This document shows positions 7,383 to 16,416 of a DNA stretch of 36,398 nucleotides, one piece after another (position 1 is the first letter of the stretch; each line of letters opens with the position of its first letter). The notes below the pieces were generated by a model, which was not told the origin of the DNA, searched no databases, and saw nothing but the letters and a program-made list of their open reading frames with translations. The stretch comes from an uncultured Prevotellaceae bacterium. GTDB taxonomy: Bacteria > Bacteroidota > Bacteroidia > Bacteroidales > Bacteroidaceae. A program made the position numbers and the translations under genes. The stretch covers positions 1 to 36,398 of the forward strand of contig CACYQD010000030.1 in NCBI GenBank assembly GCA_902776475.1. Reading direction: 5' to 3'.

Positions 7383-8275
7383 ACCTCCAGACTGTCGGGC
7401 ACCGGAATCTCCGTCTCCTCCAGGTTCTCCTTCTTGATGGTCAGCATCTCCAGGTCATAATAGCTGCCATTGTAGATGTCCAGATCAACATACCCTCTGA
7501 TACCCGGCAATCTGCCCACGTCGGTATGCTGCCAGAACTTCCATTTCCCCTGGTATTGCACCTGGCTGACATAATAATGTGCAATCCAATAAGGATAGTC
7601 ATCAAACCGGGAGTCTCCGAGGTACGTCTCCTTAAATTTATAATAAGTATAGATGATGGGCTTGACATGGTATCTGTCCTCCACGATATGGAGCCAGGCA
7701 AGAATCTCCATCTGAAATTCCTCGACCGACATGTTGGAGGGCACATTCTCCACATCCAGCACCGGAGGCAGGTCGCCCTCCTCGAGTTTCACTTTGTCGA
7801 GAAAGAAATAGGCCTGTTCGCGGGCCGTGGAGAGATTGCTCCAGAAATGATAGGCACCGCGGATGATACCGAGTTCACGCACGTGGCTGAAATTCTCATA
7901 GAAATTCTCATCGATATAGTCAGAGCCCTCGGTGGCTTTGACCATGACGAATTTCAGACTGGTGCGGTTGATCATGGCATTGCGCAGTTTCGTCCACTCA
8001 ATCTTGCCCTGATGGTGGCTGATGTCAATGCCGTGAATCTCATATCCCTCAGGATAGTTCGGGTCGCCATACAAAGCCCTCCATCTGAATCCAAACGGTT
8101 CGACCAGATTGGCGTAGATTACCCAGGAATAAGAGATGGCTACAACGATGCCCAACATCCACCACACCATGGATGGCAAACGCCTGATCCGGTATTTCAT
8201 CCACGACCACAATCCGTCAGGATGAGACCGTCGCCCATGTGGGTGCTTTTTTCTTTTCCCTTTTTTGTTTGGCAT
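7331..8275 (-). CDS. membrane-anchored GH25 muramidase (lysozyme-like)
   Basis: A 314-aa protein with a basic N-terminus (KKGKRKKHPHGRR), one membrane segment at about residues 36-55 and a periplasmic glycoside hydrolase family 25 domain. Visible GH25 motifs are HGIDISHHQGKIEW (about 81-94), VKATEGSDY (about 112-120) and PPVLDVE (about 170-176), which supply the conserved Asp/Glu active-site residues. Such enzymes cut the MurNAc-GlcNAc bond of peptidoglycan. The anchor suggests wall remodelling rather than secretion as a weapon. The 3' end overlaps prmA by 52 bp in the antisense direction. A 15-bp hairpin lies between it and the upstream pfp gene. Confidence 0.88.
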   Translation of the reverse strand: MPNKKGKRKKHPHGRRSHPDGLWSWMKYRIRRLPSMVWWMLGIVVAISYSWVIYANLVEPFGFRWRALYGDPNYPEGYEIHGIDISHHQGKIEWTKLRNAMINRTSLKFVMVKATEGSDYIDENFYENFSHVRELGIIRGAYHFWSNLSTAREQAYFFLDKVKLEEGDLPPVLDVENVPSNMSVEEFQMEILAWLHIVEDRYHVKPIIYTYYKFKETYLGDSRFDDYPYWIAHYYVSQVQYQGKWKFWQHTDVGRLPGIRGYVDLDIYNGSYYDLEMLTIKKENLEETEIPVPDSLEVYEQNDSIFQLPDEEEL

Positions 8276-8290
8276 CGTCCAAAATATATC

Positions 8291-8327
8291 ATCAGGTTCC
8301 GCCGGGCATCATCCGGCGGAACCTGAT
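8291..8327 (-). terminator. strong hairpin between pfp and the GH25 gene
   Basis: A perfect 15-bp stem (8291-8305 with 8313-8327; core GGTTCCGCCGG) around a 7-nt loop, 18 nt after the pfp stop. No clean T-run follows on the minus strand (GATATATTTTGG), so it may only attenuate or stabilise the mRNA 3' end. Confidence 0.6.
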
Positions 8328-8345
8328 CAGAGTAGTCTAAAAAAA

Positions 8346-9989
8346 TTACTTCACGTGCTCAAGAGCGAGGGTGATGGTCGTCTTGTCGCAGACCTCGCCC
8401 GGTCCCCAATACTGGATGGGGCCTGGATAGACATAGCAGGTCTCGATGGCCCACTTGTCCCTCATGGAGGCGAAGGTCTTGAAAGGATTGCCATCAAGTT
8501 CGACGAGAGCCTTGCGGATCACAGGCTTCATCTTTCCGTTGCGGCGCTCCATGTTCATCATCATGGTGATGGGTACACCGCCGGCCTTCCATTCGCTGTT
8601 GGGAGCGGTGGTGTTCTTCACGATGGCCATATAGCCCGTCTTGCCGTTGGCGATCAGCTGTGCGGCACTGGTTCCCAGGGCATAGCAGTAGTCAGCGTCG
8701 AAGTTGGATGGTGTGGCGCAACGGCCCTCATAGCCGAAGAAATGATGCAGTGTGGCGAACTTACCCTTATACTTGCCTTCCTTTGCCCATTTGGCCAGTT
8801 TGGCCTCACACATGTCGGAGAGCAGTTTCTCGGTCTCGATGAGCGACACCTGGACATTTCCGTGGGGGTCACGGTCAAGAGAGAGCTGGTGTGCCACATC
8901 TGCAGGCAGAGTCTCAAAAGTAGCGGCATTCTCCTTACTCAGGTGAGCGAGGATATACTGACGCTGAGCCTCAGCATCGAGGTCACGGTATTCAGCACCG
9001 TGAGCAGCAAGCAGGTCATTGAGTTCGTCGATGAGTCTTCCGATAGCCGGGATGAACTCGATGAGTCCCTCGGGAACGAGGACAACACCATAGTTGTTGC
9101 CCTTCTCTGCGCGGGCGGCCACAGCACAGCAGATCTGCTCCACGATGTCGTTGAGCGTCTGGTCCTTGGCTTCCACCTCCTCAGAGACGATGCAGATATT
9201 GGGCTGGCACTGCAGAGCGCACTCCAGTGCGATATGGCTGGCTGAGCGTCCCATCAGTTTGATGAAATGCCAGTATTTGCGTGCGGAGTTGCAGTCGCGC
9301 TCGATATTGCCGATCAGTTCGGCATAGGTCTTCGTTGCCGTGTCAAAGCCGAAGCTGGTCTCTATCTGGTCGTTTTTGAGGTCGCCATCGATAGTCTTCG
9401 GGCATCCGATGACCTGCACGCCATAATTCTTGGCGGCATAGTACTCAGCCAGCACGCAGGCATTGGTGTTGGAGTCGTCGCCACCAATGATAACGATGGC
9501 CTGGATGTCGAGCTCACGAATGATCTCGAGACCTTTTTCAAACTGGTCCACTTCCTCGAGCTTGGTCCTTCCGCTGCCGATCATGTCGAATCCGCCTGTA
9601 TTGCGGTAGTTATCCACATAGTCAGCCGTGATTTCGATGTAGTTGTGGTCAACGAGGCCACCAGGTCCCATAAGGAAGCCATAGAGTTTGTTCTCGGGAT
9701 TGAGTTTTTTCACTGCATCGAAAAGTCCGCAGATCACATTGTGTCCGCCGGGAGCTTGTCCACCGCTGAGGATGATTCCGACATTCATTTTCTTGTCGTT
9801 AGCCACTTCACCGGGAACGAATTCCACGAGCGGCATTCCATACGTGTTGGGGAACAATTTTTTGATTTCCTCCTGATTGTCCACACTCTGTGTGGGTTCT
9901 CCCTCTTTCACCTTCACAGCACCTTGAAGGGCTGTAGGCAGTTTGGGCTGATAGGCAGCTCTTGCTATCTGCAATGCGCTTTTTTCCAT
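8346..9989 (-). CDS. pfp: diphosphate--fructose-6-phosphate 1-phosphotransferase
   Basis: PPi-dependent phosphofructokinase interconverts fructose 6-phosphate and fructose 1,6-bisphosphate in glycolysis, reversibly. The 547-aa length matches the long PFP class. Motifs seen: [10 protein letters not shown] (about 75-84), GGDDSNTNA (about 169-177), where the second Asp marks the PPi-type enzyme (ATP enzymes have Gly), and PKTIDGD (about 197-203), whose Lys goes with PPi use. This is the usual phosphofructokinase of anaerobic Bacteroidetes. It has its own promoter, about 90 nt upstream, and a GC-rich hairpin in the leader. Confidence 0.95.
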   Translation of the reverse strand: MEKSALQIARAAYQPKLPTALQGAVKVKEGEPTQSVDNQEEIKKLFPNTYGMPLVEFVPGEVANDKKMNVGIILSGGQAPGGHNVICGLFDAVKKLNPENKLYGFLMGPGGLVDHNYIEITADYVDNYRNTGGFDMIGSGRTKLEEVDQFEKGLEIIRELDIQAIVIIGGDDSNTNACVLAEYYAAKNYGVQVIGCPKTIDGDLKNDQIETSFGFDTATKTYAELIGNIERDCNSARKYWHFIKLMGRSASHIALECALQCQPNICIVSEEVEAKDQTLNDIVEQICCAVAARAEKGNNYGVVLVPEGLIEFIPAIGRLIDELNDLLAAHGAEYRDLDAEAQRQYILAHLSKENAATFETLPADVAHQLSLDRDPHGNVQVSLIETEKLLSDMCEAKLAKWAKEGKYKGKFATLHHFFGYEGRCATPSNFDADYCYALGTSAAQLIANGKTGYMAIVKNTTAPNSEWKAGGVPITMMMNMERRNGKMKPVIRKALVELDGNPFKTFASMRDKWAIETCYVYPGPIQYWGPGEVCDKTTITLALEHVK

Positions 9990-10039
9990 AATTAACTAAT
10001 AATATATATAAAATGATAACAAAAATGATCGCTATGCTC

Positions 10040-10054
10040 AGGGGCAGGGCCCCT
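10040..10054 (-). other. GC-rich hairpin in the pfp 5' leader
   Basis: AGGGGC (10040-10045) pairs with GCCCCT (10049-10054) around 3 nt, inside an otherwise AT-rich leader of about 85 nt. It may affect mRNA stability; no known riboswitch recognised. Confidence 0.4.
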
Positions 10055-10080
10055 TGATACGATAATCTCTATTTGGAGTG

Positions 10081-10109
10081 CAAAGTTACGAAATAATTCC
10101 CGATGACAA
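10081..10109 (-). promoter_or_regulatory. promoter of pfp
   Basis: Minus strand: TTG (10107-10109), 18 nt, TAACTTTG (10081-10088). Predicted start near 10075. Confidence 0.65.
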
Positions 10110-10170
10110 GATTTGAGGCACTCTCATAATGGTTAAAAATAATTAAAGCGTCAGAAAAGGATGAATTCAT

Positions 10171-10201
10171 TTTGTTCTGCGCCGAGTTTTCATTATCTTT
10201 G
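10171..10201 (+). promoter_or_regulatory. promoter of the 91-aa protein / acyltransferase operon
   Basis: TTTG (10171-10174), 19 nt, TATCTTTG (10194-10201), an exact consensus match 28 nt before the ATG. Confidence 0.8.
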
Positions 10202-10229
10202 CTTTTGAAAACCTTTAAACACACACAAT

Positions 10230-10505
10230 ATGCCAAACAGAAAAGACTTAAAGCACAGTATCAACACGATCTGCAGCGATGTGTTTGCAGAATGCGTGGC
10301 TGTTTCCCTTTATCATGGCAAGGCTAATGAGGACAACGTGGAAGCTCTGCTCAAAAGCATCATCCACACCCGCGAGGACTTCATCAGCAGGATATCACAT
10401 CCGGAGCTAGGGATGAAGAAGAAAGAATACTACGACCATCTGGCAGCATCTTTCACAGAGCACATATCTGAGATCATCGACCAGATAGCCAACCTCAGCG
10501 AATAA
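10230..10505 (+). CDS. small conserved hypothetical protein
   Basis: A 91-aa protein, predicted almost entirely helical (for example NEDNVEALLKSIIHTREDF), with no signal peptide and no recognised motif. A strong promoter sits at normal distance, which supports it as a real gene. The acyltransferase gene follows after 13 nt, so the two are probably one operon. Function unknown. Confidence 0.8.
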   Translation: MPNRKDLKHSINTICSDVFAECVAVSLYHGKANEDNVEALLKSIIHTREDFISRISHPELGMKKKEYYDHLAASFTEHISEIIDQIANLSE

Positions 10506-10518
10506 TCCTCACTGCAAC

Positions 10519-11064
10519 ATGTGGAAACAATTATGTTCTTGGATTTTGTATAAGAAATTGGGATGGACGAAAAACGTGACCGTCGCCCATCCCGACAAAT
10601 ACATCATCTGCCTTGCCCCTCATACCAGCAACTGGGACTTCGTCCTTGGTCAGCTCTACTCTGGTGCAGAAGGCTGGAAGATCAATTTCCTGATGAAGAA
10701 GGAATGGTTCTTCTGGCCCTTAGGTATTTTATTCCGCCATCTGGGCGGAATACCCGTTTGGCGTACGAAGCGCACCAGCATGACCGACAACCTGGCTGAG
10801 GAAGCCAGGCGCTCAAAATCCTTCAAGCTGTGCATCACTCCCGAGGCAACCCGTTCGGCCAACCCGGATTGGAAAAAGGGTTTTCTTTTCATCTCCAAGA
10901 AAGCCGGCATACCCATTTTGCTCTATGGTCTGGATTATGAGCGTAAATATATCGAGTGCATACACACCTTCACCCCCTCCGACGATGTCGAGGGCGACAT
11001 GGCCCGCATCAAGGCCTATTTCAAGCCTTTCAAAGGCAAGCATCCGGAGAAATTTTCGGTATAG
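10519..11064 (+). CDS. PlsC-like 1-acylglycerol-3-phosphate acyltransferase family protein
   Basis: A 181-aa protein with the acyltransferase motif order of the PlsC superfamily: APHTSNWDF (HX4D catalytic motif, about residues 34-42), GGIPVWR (about 76-82) and PEATRS (about 107-112, a variant of the EGTRS glycerol-phosphate-binding motif). It transfers an acyl group to a lysophospholipid or a related acceptor at the cytoplasmic membrane face. It is shorter than classic PlsC (about 240 aa) and lacks the N-terminal membrane helix, so the acceptor is uncertain. Second gene of the operon starting at 10230. Confidence 0.85.
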   Translation: MWKQLCSWILYKKLGWTKNVTVAHPDKYIICLAPHTSNWDFVLGQLYSGAEGWKINFLMKKEWFFWPLGILFRHLGGIPVWRTKRTSMTDNLAEEARRSKSFKLCITPEATRSANPDWKKGFLFISKKAGIPILLYGLDYERKYIECIHTFTPSDDVEGDMARIKAYFKPFKGKHPEKFSV

Positions 11065-11078
11065 CCCCATCTTCTTCC

Positions 11079-11099
11079 GGCAGGATAGCGGATCCTGCC
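11079..11099. other. hairpin after the acyltransferase gene
   Basis: GGCAGGAT (11079-11086) pairs with ATCCTGCC (11092-11099) around 5 nt. No T-run follows, so it is at best a weak terminator for the upstream operon. Confidence 0.4.
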
Positions 11100-11174
11100 A
11101 TGGGATGGCCGGCAATGATTGACATGTGTTTAGAGACGATTGGAATGTATAATTAAAATATTGGTAAACAGAAA

Positions 11175-14072
11175 ATGATGCCGCATAAGATCATCTACGC
11201 TTTAGGATTGTTGTGTTGTGCCATTACCGGTGTGAGTGCGCAGACAGCCTCTGACCGCAGTGCAATGGAACAGGCACTGAAGCGTTATTTCGAGAACTAT
11301 GGCAACGGACTGTCGGGATTTCCCGTCACAGCCACACTAAGCAGTGTAGATGTGAACAGTTCGGGCCGCGTCCTCACCATCACCGCCTCAGAACGTTTTG
11401 GCGAACAGGAATTCACCCCGGAAGTCGTGCGTGGCATTTACCGCAACGTCAGCAATATCCTTCCCAAAGTCTACCATGACTACGATGTGAGAATCATCAC
11501 GCACGGCAGGAACATCGAGCAACTCATCCCCAACCGTCTGAGCGATCACCCGGACCGGAGCCGGCAATGGGGAAACATCGACTACAAGGGGAAGCCCTGG
11601 GTGACCAATGCCTCACGCCCCCACAACATCACCCGCGGATTGGAAGGCCGGCATCTCACCATCGCCGCCAGCCATGGAAAATATTATGACCAGAAGGTAG
11701 GTCGCTGGAAATGGCAGCGCCCCAATCTCTTCTGCACGACGGAAGACCTGTTCACCCAGACCATTGTCATCCCCTATCTGATGCCCATGCTTGAGAATGC
11801 CGGGGCCATCGTATGGTCGCCACGCGAGCGTGACTGGCAGAAAAACGAGGTGATCGTGGATAATGATGAGGGAAGCAAAAACTACCAGGAGATCAATGGG
11901 AGCCATTCTTGGGCAACGGCTCCGCAGAGCGGATTCGCCCGCCACGAAGGCACTTATTCCCAAGGCGAGAATCCTTTCAAGGCCGGTACCGCGCGCCTGT
12001 GCGAGGCCACCAACGGCAACCGCAGCAGCAAGATCAACTACATTCCCAACATCCCAGAATCCGGCCGATATGCGGTCTATGTCAGTTACCAGACCCTCTC
12101 CAATTCCGTCGATGACGCACAGTATACGGTGTGGCACAAAGGGCGTGGCACCACGTTCAAGGTGAACCAGCGCATGGGAGGCAGTACCTGGGTCTATCTC
12201 GGCACTTTTGATTTCGACAAGGGCATCAGCGCCTCCAACATGGTGGTGCTGAGCAACTACAGCAAAAGCAAAGGCGTGGTGACCGCCGATGCCGTCAGGT
12301 TTGGCGGCGGCATGGGCAACATCGTGCGCGGAGGCAGTGTCAGCGGTGTGCCAAGATGCCTGGAAGGCACCCGCTATTTTGCCCAATGGGCAGGTGCTCC
12401 CGACTCCGTCTACAGCAAGTTCAATGCCACTCATGATTACAACGAGGACCTCAATGCCCGCAGCCGTTTCAGCAACTGGCTCTCAGGAGGATCGGTTTTC
12501 GTCCCCAACAGCCGTGGGCAGAAAGTGCCTATCGAACTGATGTTGTCGGTTCACAGCGACGCCGGTTACGACAAGACGGGCGGCAACGAACAGGTGGGCA
12601 CACTCTCCATCTGCACCACCGACTTTTACGATGGGAAACTCAATGCAGGCATATCCCGAATGGCCTCCTTCGACCTGGCCGATGCCCTCCTCCGCAATGT
12701 GGGCACCGACATCAGTGCCAAATTCGGCTCTTGGAGGCGGCGCGTGCTCTACGACCGCAACTACAACGAGACCCGCGAGCCTGCAGTACCCTCTGCCATT
12801 CTTGAAGTGCTCTCGCACCAGAATTTCGGAGACATGCGCTATGGGCTTGACCCCAATTTCCGCTTCACCCTGGCCCGTTCGATTTACAAGACCCTGCTGC
12901 GTTATGTCAATGAGATGCACGGAACAAAATATGTCGTGCAGCCCCTTGCACCCCGCAATTTCCATACCGAATTGTCATCGAAAGGCAAGTTGAAACTCCA
13001 CTGGAACCCTGTGAAAGACCCGCAGGAACCATCAGCCAACCCCAACGAGTATATCGTATATACCGCCATCGGTGACCTTGACTTCGACAATGGCACCCTG
13101 GTGAAAGGCACATCGTGCAGTGTGGCCATCCAGCCCAACACCCTCTACCACTTCAAGGTGACAGCCGTGAATGCCGGCGGCGAAAGTTTCCCCACCGAGG
13201 TGCTTTCCGCCGAGTATGTGCCCACGGCCAAGAAAACGGTGATGATAGTCAACGGTTTCCACCGCCTGTCCTCTCCCCATGTCGTGGATACCGGAACCAG
13301 CAAAGGGTTCGACATCGACACCGACCCCGGAGTCACCTTTGGCAGGATGGCTGGCTGGAGTGGCAGACAAAAAGTTTTCGACAACAGCCGCCGCGGCCGT
13401 GAGGGCGAGGGAGCCCTGGGTTATTGCGGCGAGGAACTGGTGGGACAGTTCATTGCCGGCAACGATTTCAATGATGTGCGTCTGCATGCCGATGCCATCC
13501 ACAGTGCCCACAAATACAACATCGTGAGTTGTTCGAGCGAGTCGTTCGAGTCAGGCAAGGCAAAATTGGGCAACGTTGACTGTGTTGACCTCCTGCTTGG
13601 ACTGGAGAAAGACGACGGCCACTCGCTGCTGATGTACAAGTCATTCTCCTCCGCCATGCGGCAACGGCTCACCTCATTCACCCGCAACCACGGATGCCTG
13701 CTTGTGAGCGGTTCGTACGTCGGCAGCGACATGTCACAGTCTGTCGAACAGCAGTTCCTGGCCGAGGTGCTCAAGCTGCGTCACGAAGGCAGCGACCGCG
13801 GCAGTGACGGCAAGGTGCAGGGACTCGGCATGATGTTCGACACCTATCGCACGCTGAATGAGACCCACTACGCTGCCACATCGCCCGATGTGCTCCGTCC
13901 GCTCTCCACCTCATATTGTGTGATGCGCTATGCCGACGGGCGAGATGCCGCGGTGGCCTACAGTGGCCGCGACTACCGCTGCCTGACGATGGGTTTCCCG
14001 TTTGAATGTATCAAAGACCTCGACACCCGCCGCTCCATCATGAAAGGTATCCTGAATTACCTGCTCCAATAG
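11175..14072 (+). CDS. secreted multidomain N-acetylmuramoyl-L-alanine amidase-like protein
   Basis: A 965-aa exported protein with a signal peptide ending GVSAQ. By eye: residues about 25-125 are an N-terminal domain of unknown type. Residues about 155-220 and 395-580 together look like one amidase_3-type (zinc) catalytic domain: ASHG (H167), TTEDLFTQ (E190), LSVHSDAG (H460) and ILEVLSHQN (E544) correspond to the H/E/H/E pattern. Between E190 and H460 sits an inserted beta-rich domain (about 225-385) like the golvesin/xanthan-lyase C-terminal fold. Then a fibronectin III-like domain (about 590-690; KLHWNP, YHFKVTAVNAGGESF) and a C-terminal domain of unknown type. Often auto-named xanthan lyase; peptidoglycan amidase activity is more likely but unproven. 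The alternative start is the second ATG. Confidence 0.75.
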   Translation: MMPHKIIYALGLLCCAITGVSAQTASDRSAMEQALKRYFENYGNGLSGFPVTATLSSVDVNSSGRVLTITASERFGEQEFTPEVVRGIYRNVSNILPKVYHDYDVRIITHGRNIEQLIPNRLSDHPDRSRQWGNIDYKGKPWVTNASRPHNITRGLEGRHLTIAASHGKYYDQKVGRWKWQRPNLFCTTEDLFTQTIVIPYLMPMLENAGAIVWSPRERDWQKNEVIVDNDEGSKNYQEINGSHSWATAPQSGFARHEGTYSQGENPFKAGTARLCEATNGNRSSKINYIPNIPESGRYAVYVSYQTLSNSVDDAQYTVWHKGRGTTFKVNQRMGGSTWVYLGTFDFDKGISASNMVVLSNYSKSKGVVTADAVRFGGGMGNIVRGGSVSGVPRCLEGTRYFAQWAGAPDSVYSKFNATHDYNEDLNARSRFSNWLSGGSVFVPNSRGQKVPIELMLSVHSDAGYDKTGGNEQVGTLSICTTDFYDGKLNAGISRMASFDLADALLRNVGTDISAKFGSWRRRVLYDRNYNETREPAVPSAILEVLSHQNFGDMRYGLDPNFRFTLARSIYKTLLRYVNEMHGTKYVVQPLAPRNFHTELSSKGKLKLHWNPVKDPQEPSANPNEYIVYTAIGDLDFDNGTLVKGTSCSVAIQPNTLYHFKVTAVNAGGESFPTEVLSAEYVPTAKKTVMIVNGFHRLSSPHVVDTGTSKGFDIDTDPGVTFGRMAGWSGRQKVFDNSRRGREGEGALGYCGEELVGQFIAGNDFNDVRLHADAIHSAHKYNIVSCSSESFESGKAKLGNVDCVDLLLGLEKDDGHSLLMYKSFSSAMRQRLTSFTRNHGCLLVSGSYVGSDMSQSVEQQFLAEVLKLRHEGSDRGSDGKVQGLGMMFDTYRTLNETHYAATSPDVLRPLSTSYCVMRYADGRDAAVAYSGRDYRCLTMGFPFECIKDLDTRRSIMKGILNYLLQ

Positions 14073-14114
14073 TCCCCATGCAGAATAAAACCATAACGAT
14101 AATACCCAAACAAC

Positions 14115-14450
14115 ATGTACAAGATTCAAGCCAATCCCTCCGGAACACGGAGCATCTCCATTGAGGAGAGTCACTTGGAGACCCTCCTGAAATACCATCT
14201 CCTCGACCATTTGGTGGACAGCAACGGCATCGTCGATGAGTCCGTCCTCGACAAATTGAAGTTCAATGTCCGCTCCATGCTCTCCACCGACGCCGGCAGA
14301 GACAAAGCACTCCTTGACCTTTGTCTGGACGTCATCTATCACAGCAACATGAAAGCATTTGGCCTTGGCAACCTGATTTCTCTCTTCAAGGAATGGGAGC
14401 AACGGCAGGAGGAGGCCACCGCCGACAGTGAGGCTGCCCCAGCCCAGTGA
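14115..14450 (+). CDS. small conserved hypothetical protein
   Basis: A 111-aa soluble, mostly helical protein with no recognised motif and an Ala/Glu-rich tail (EATADSEAAPAQ). It lies 42 nt after the amidase-like gene and 22 nt before ygiQ on the same strand, so it is probably carried on the same transcript. Function unknown. Confidence 0.7.
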   Translation: MYKIQANPSGTRSISIEESHLETLLKYHLLDHLVDSNGIVDESVLDKLKFNVRSMLSTDAGRDKALLDLCLDVIYHSNMKAFGLGNLISLFKEWEQRQEEATADSEAAPAQ

Positions 14451-14472
14451 CAAACGTTTGACTAGAGGCAAG

Positions 14473-16416
14473 ATGGCAGAATACAGACTCAGCGACTGGC
14501 TCCCGACCACCAAGAAGGAGGTGGAACTGCGAGGATGGGACGAACTGGACGTTATCCTGTTCTCGGGTGACGCCTATATCGATCACCCCTCCTTCGGCAC
14601 GGCCGTCATCGGACGGGCCATAGAAGCCGCTGGCTGGCGTGTCGCCATCGTTCCTCAGCCCGACTGGCATGGTGACTTCAGGGATTTCCGCAAACTGGGA
14701 CGCCCGCGCCTCTTCTTCGGCATATCGCCTGGTTGCATGGACTCCATGGTCAACAAATACACCGCTGCCCGTCGTCTGAGATCTGAAGATGCCTACAGCC
14801 CCGACGGCCGGCACGACTGCCGTCCTGAATATCCCACCATCGTCTATACGCAAATCCTCAAGAGCCTCTATCCCGACGTCCCTGTCGTCCTGGGCGGCAT
14901 CGAAGCATCGATGCGCCGGCTCACCCATTACGACTACTGGCAGGACAAGCTTCGCCGGAGCATCCTCTACGACTCCGGAGCCGACATGGTCATCTATGGA
15001 ATGGGAGAGCGTGGCATCGTGGATCTCTGCACCCTGCTTTCCCAAGGAGGGTGCATAGAAGATGCCCGCAGTCATCCCCAGACCGTTTTTGTCGTGGACA
15101 GGGACCACATCCCGGGAGGTATCACCTCAGATGACATCATCCTCCATAGTCATGAGGAATGTCTGGAAGACAAACGGGCTGAAGCCGAGAATTACAAGCA
15201 CATCGAGGAGGAGTCAAACAAGATGCATGCCCAGCGCATCATCCAGCAGACGGGGTCGCTGTTTACGGTGGTGAATCCCCCCTACCCTCCCATGACCACA
15301 GAGGAACTTGATGCCTCCTTTGACTATCCCTACACCCGACTACCCCATCCGAAGTACAAGAACAAACGCATCCCCGCATACGAGATGATCAAGCACTCCG
15401 TCAACATCCACCGGGGCTGTTTTGGAGGATGCGCCTTCTGCACCATCAGTGCGCATCAGGGCAAGTTCATCACCTCAAGGAGCAAGGAGAGCATCCTGCG
15501 CGAGGTGCGTGCCGTGATGGCCCTTGACGACTTCAAGGGATACCTGTCTGATCTCGGAGGCCCATCGGCCAACATGTATGGCATGGGAGGAAAAGACAAG
15601 AAAATCTGTGAGAAGTGCAAGCGCCCGTCCTGCATCCATCCCCAGATTTGCCGCAACCTCGACACCAATCCCCAGGCACTGCTTGACATCTACCATGCAG
15701 TCGATGCAATTCCCGGCATCAAGAAAAGTTTCATCGGCAGTGGGGTACGCTACGATCTGTTGCTCCACAAGACCGGCGACGAGGACACCGACCGTGCCGT
15801 GGCGGCTTACACCCGTGAACTGATCTGCCGCCATGTAAGCGGCCGTCTGAAAGTGGCACCCGAGCACACCAGCGACGATGTGCTGCACCTCATGCGCAAA
15901 CCCTCTTTCTCACAGTTTGAGAACTTCAAGCGGCTTTTTGATGACATCAACAGGCGTGAAGGCCTGCGCCAGCAGATCATACCCTATTTCATCAGCAGCC
16001 ATCCCGGTTGCCATGAGGAAGACATGGCCCGGCTCGCTTTGATCACCAAGCGCCTGGATTTCCAGTTGGAACAGATCCAGGACTTCACCCCTACCCCCAT
16101 GACCATCAGCACGGAGATGTGGTACACCGGCTACAACCCCTATACACTCGCCCCCGTCTTCAGCGCAAAAAGTCCCTCGGAGAAACTTGCCCAGCGCATG
16201 TTTTTCTTCTGGTACAAACCCGAGGAGAGACAGAAAATCGAACGAGAACTGCGGCGGATCAGTATGGCCGACCTCATCAAGCCACTGCTCGGCACCAACC
16301 CCTACAACAATCCCAAACCAAGCTATCGTGAAGAAGGAAATCGTCATCATAGAAAGCCTGCTGACAGGAAAGCACAGCCCCGAAACGTGCGAGGACGGAA
16401 TCGTCGTGACCGATAG
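14473..16416 (+). CDS. YgiQ family radical SAM protein
   Basis: A 647-aa cytosolic iron-sulfur protein of the YgiQ (UPF0313) family. The radical SAM cluster motif CFGGCAFC (CX3CX2C, about residues 316-323) is intact. A second Cys group, CEKCKRPSCIHPQIC (about 385-399), may bind another cluster. The N-terminal half resembles a B12-binding-like Rossmann region. The biochemical reaction of the family is not known to me. The chosen ATG follows AGAGGCAAG, and MAEYRLSDWLPTTKKE matches how homologues begin; an ATG at 14428 would overlap the preceding gene. The basic C-terminal tail overlaps the next gene by 89 nt. Confidence 0.9.
   Translation: MAEYRLSDWLPTTKKEVELRGWDELDVILFSGDAYIDHPSFGTAVIGRAIEAAGWRVAIVPQPDWHGDFRDFRKLGRPRLFFGISPGCMDSMVNKYTAARRLRSEDAYSPDGRHDCRPEYPTIVYTQILKSLYPDVPVVLGGIEASMRRLTHYDYWQDKLRRSILYDSGADMVIYGMGERGIVDLCTLLSQGGCIEDARSHPQTVFVVDRDHIPGGITSDDIILHSHEECLEDKRAEAENYKHIEEESNKMHAQRIIQQTGSLFTVVNPPYPPMTTEELDASFDYPYTRLPHPKYKNKRIPAYEMIKHSVNIHRGCFGGCAFCTISAHQGKFITSRSKESILREVRAVMALDDFKGYLSDLGGPSANMYGMGGKDKKICEKCKRPSCIHPQICRNLDTNPQALLDIYHAVDAIPGIKKSFIGSGVRYDLLLHKTGDEDTDRAVAAYTRELICRHVSGRLKVAPEHTSDDVLHLMRKPSFSQFENFKRLFDDINRREGLRQQIIPYFISSHPGCHEEDMARLALITKRLDFQLEQIQDFTPTPMTISTEMWYTGYNPYTLAPVFSAKSPSEKLAQRMFFFWYKPEERQKIERELRRISMADLIKPLLGTNPYNNPKPSYREEGNRHHRKPADRKAQPRNVRGRNRRDR

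Noticed and set aside
9267-9995. 242-codon plus-strand open frame within pfp
   Set aside because: The opposite strand is an unmistakable phosphofructokinase with all motifs; this is its shadow.
10040-10054. Known riboswitch in the pfp leader
   Set aside because: Only one short stem is present; none of the conserved cores of riboswitch classes I know can be found.
11613-12434. 273-codon minus-strand open frame inside the amidase-like gene
   Set aside because: Complementary-strand shadow; the plus-strand product has a signal peptide and domain motifs, this one has none.
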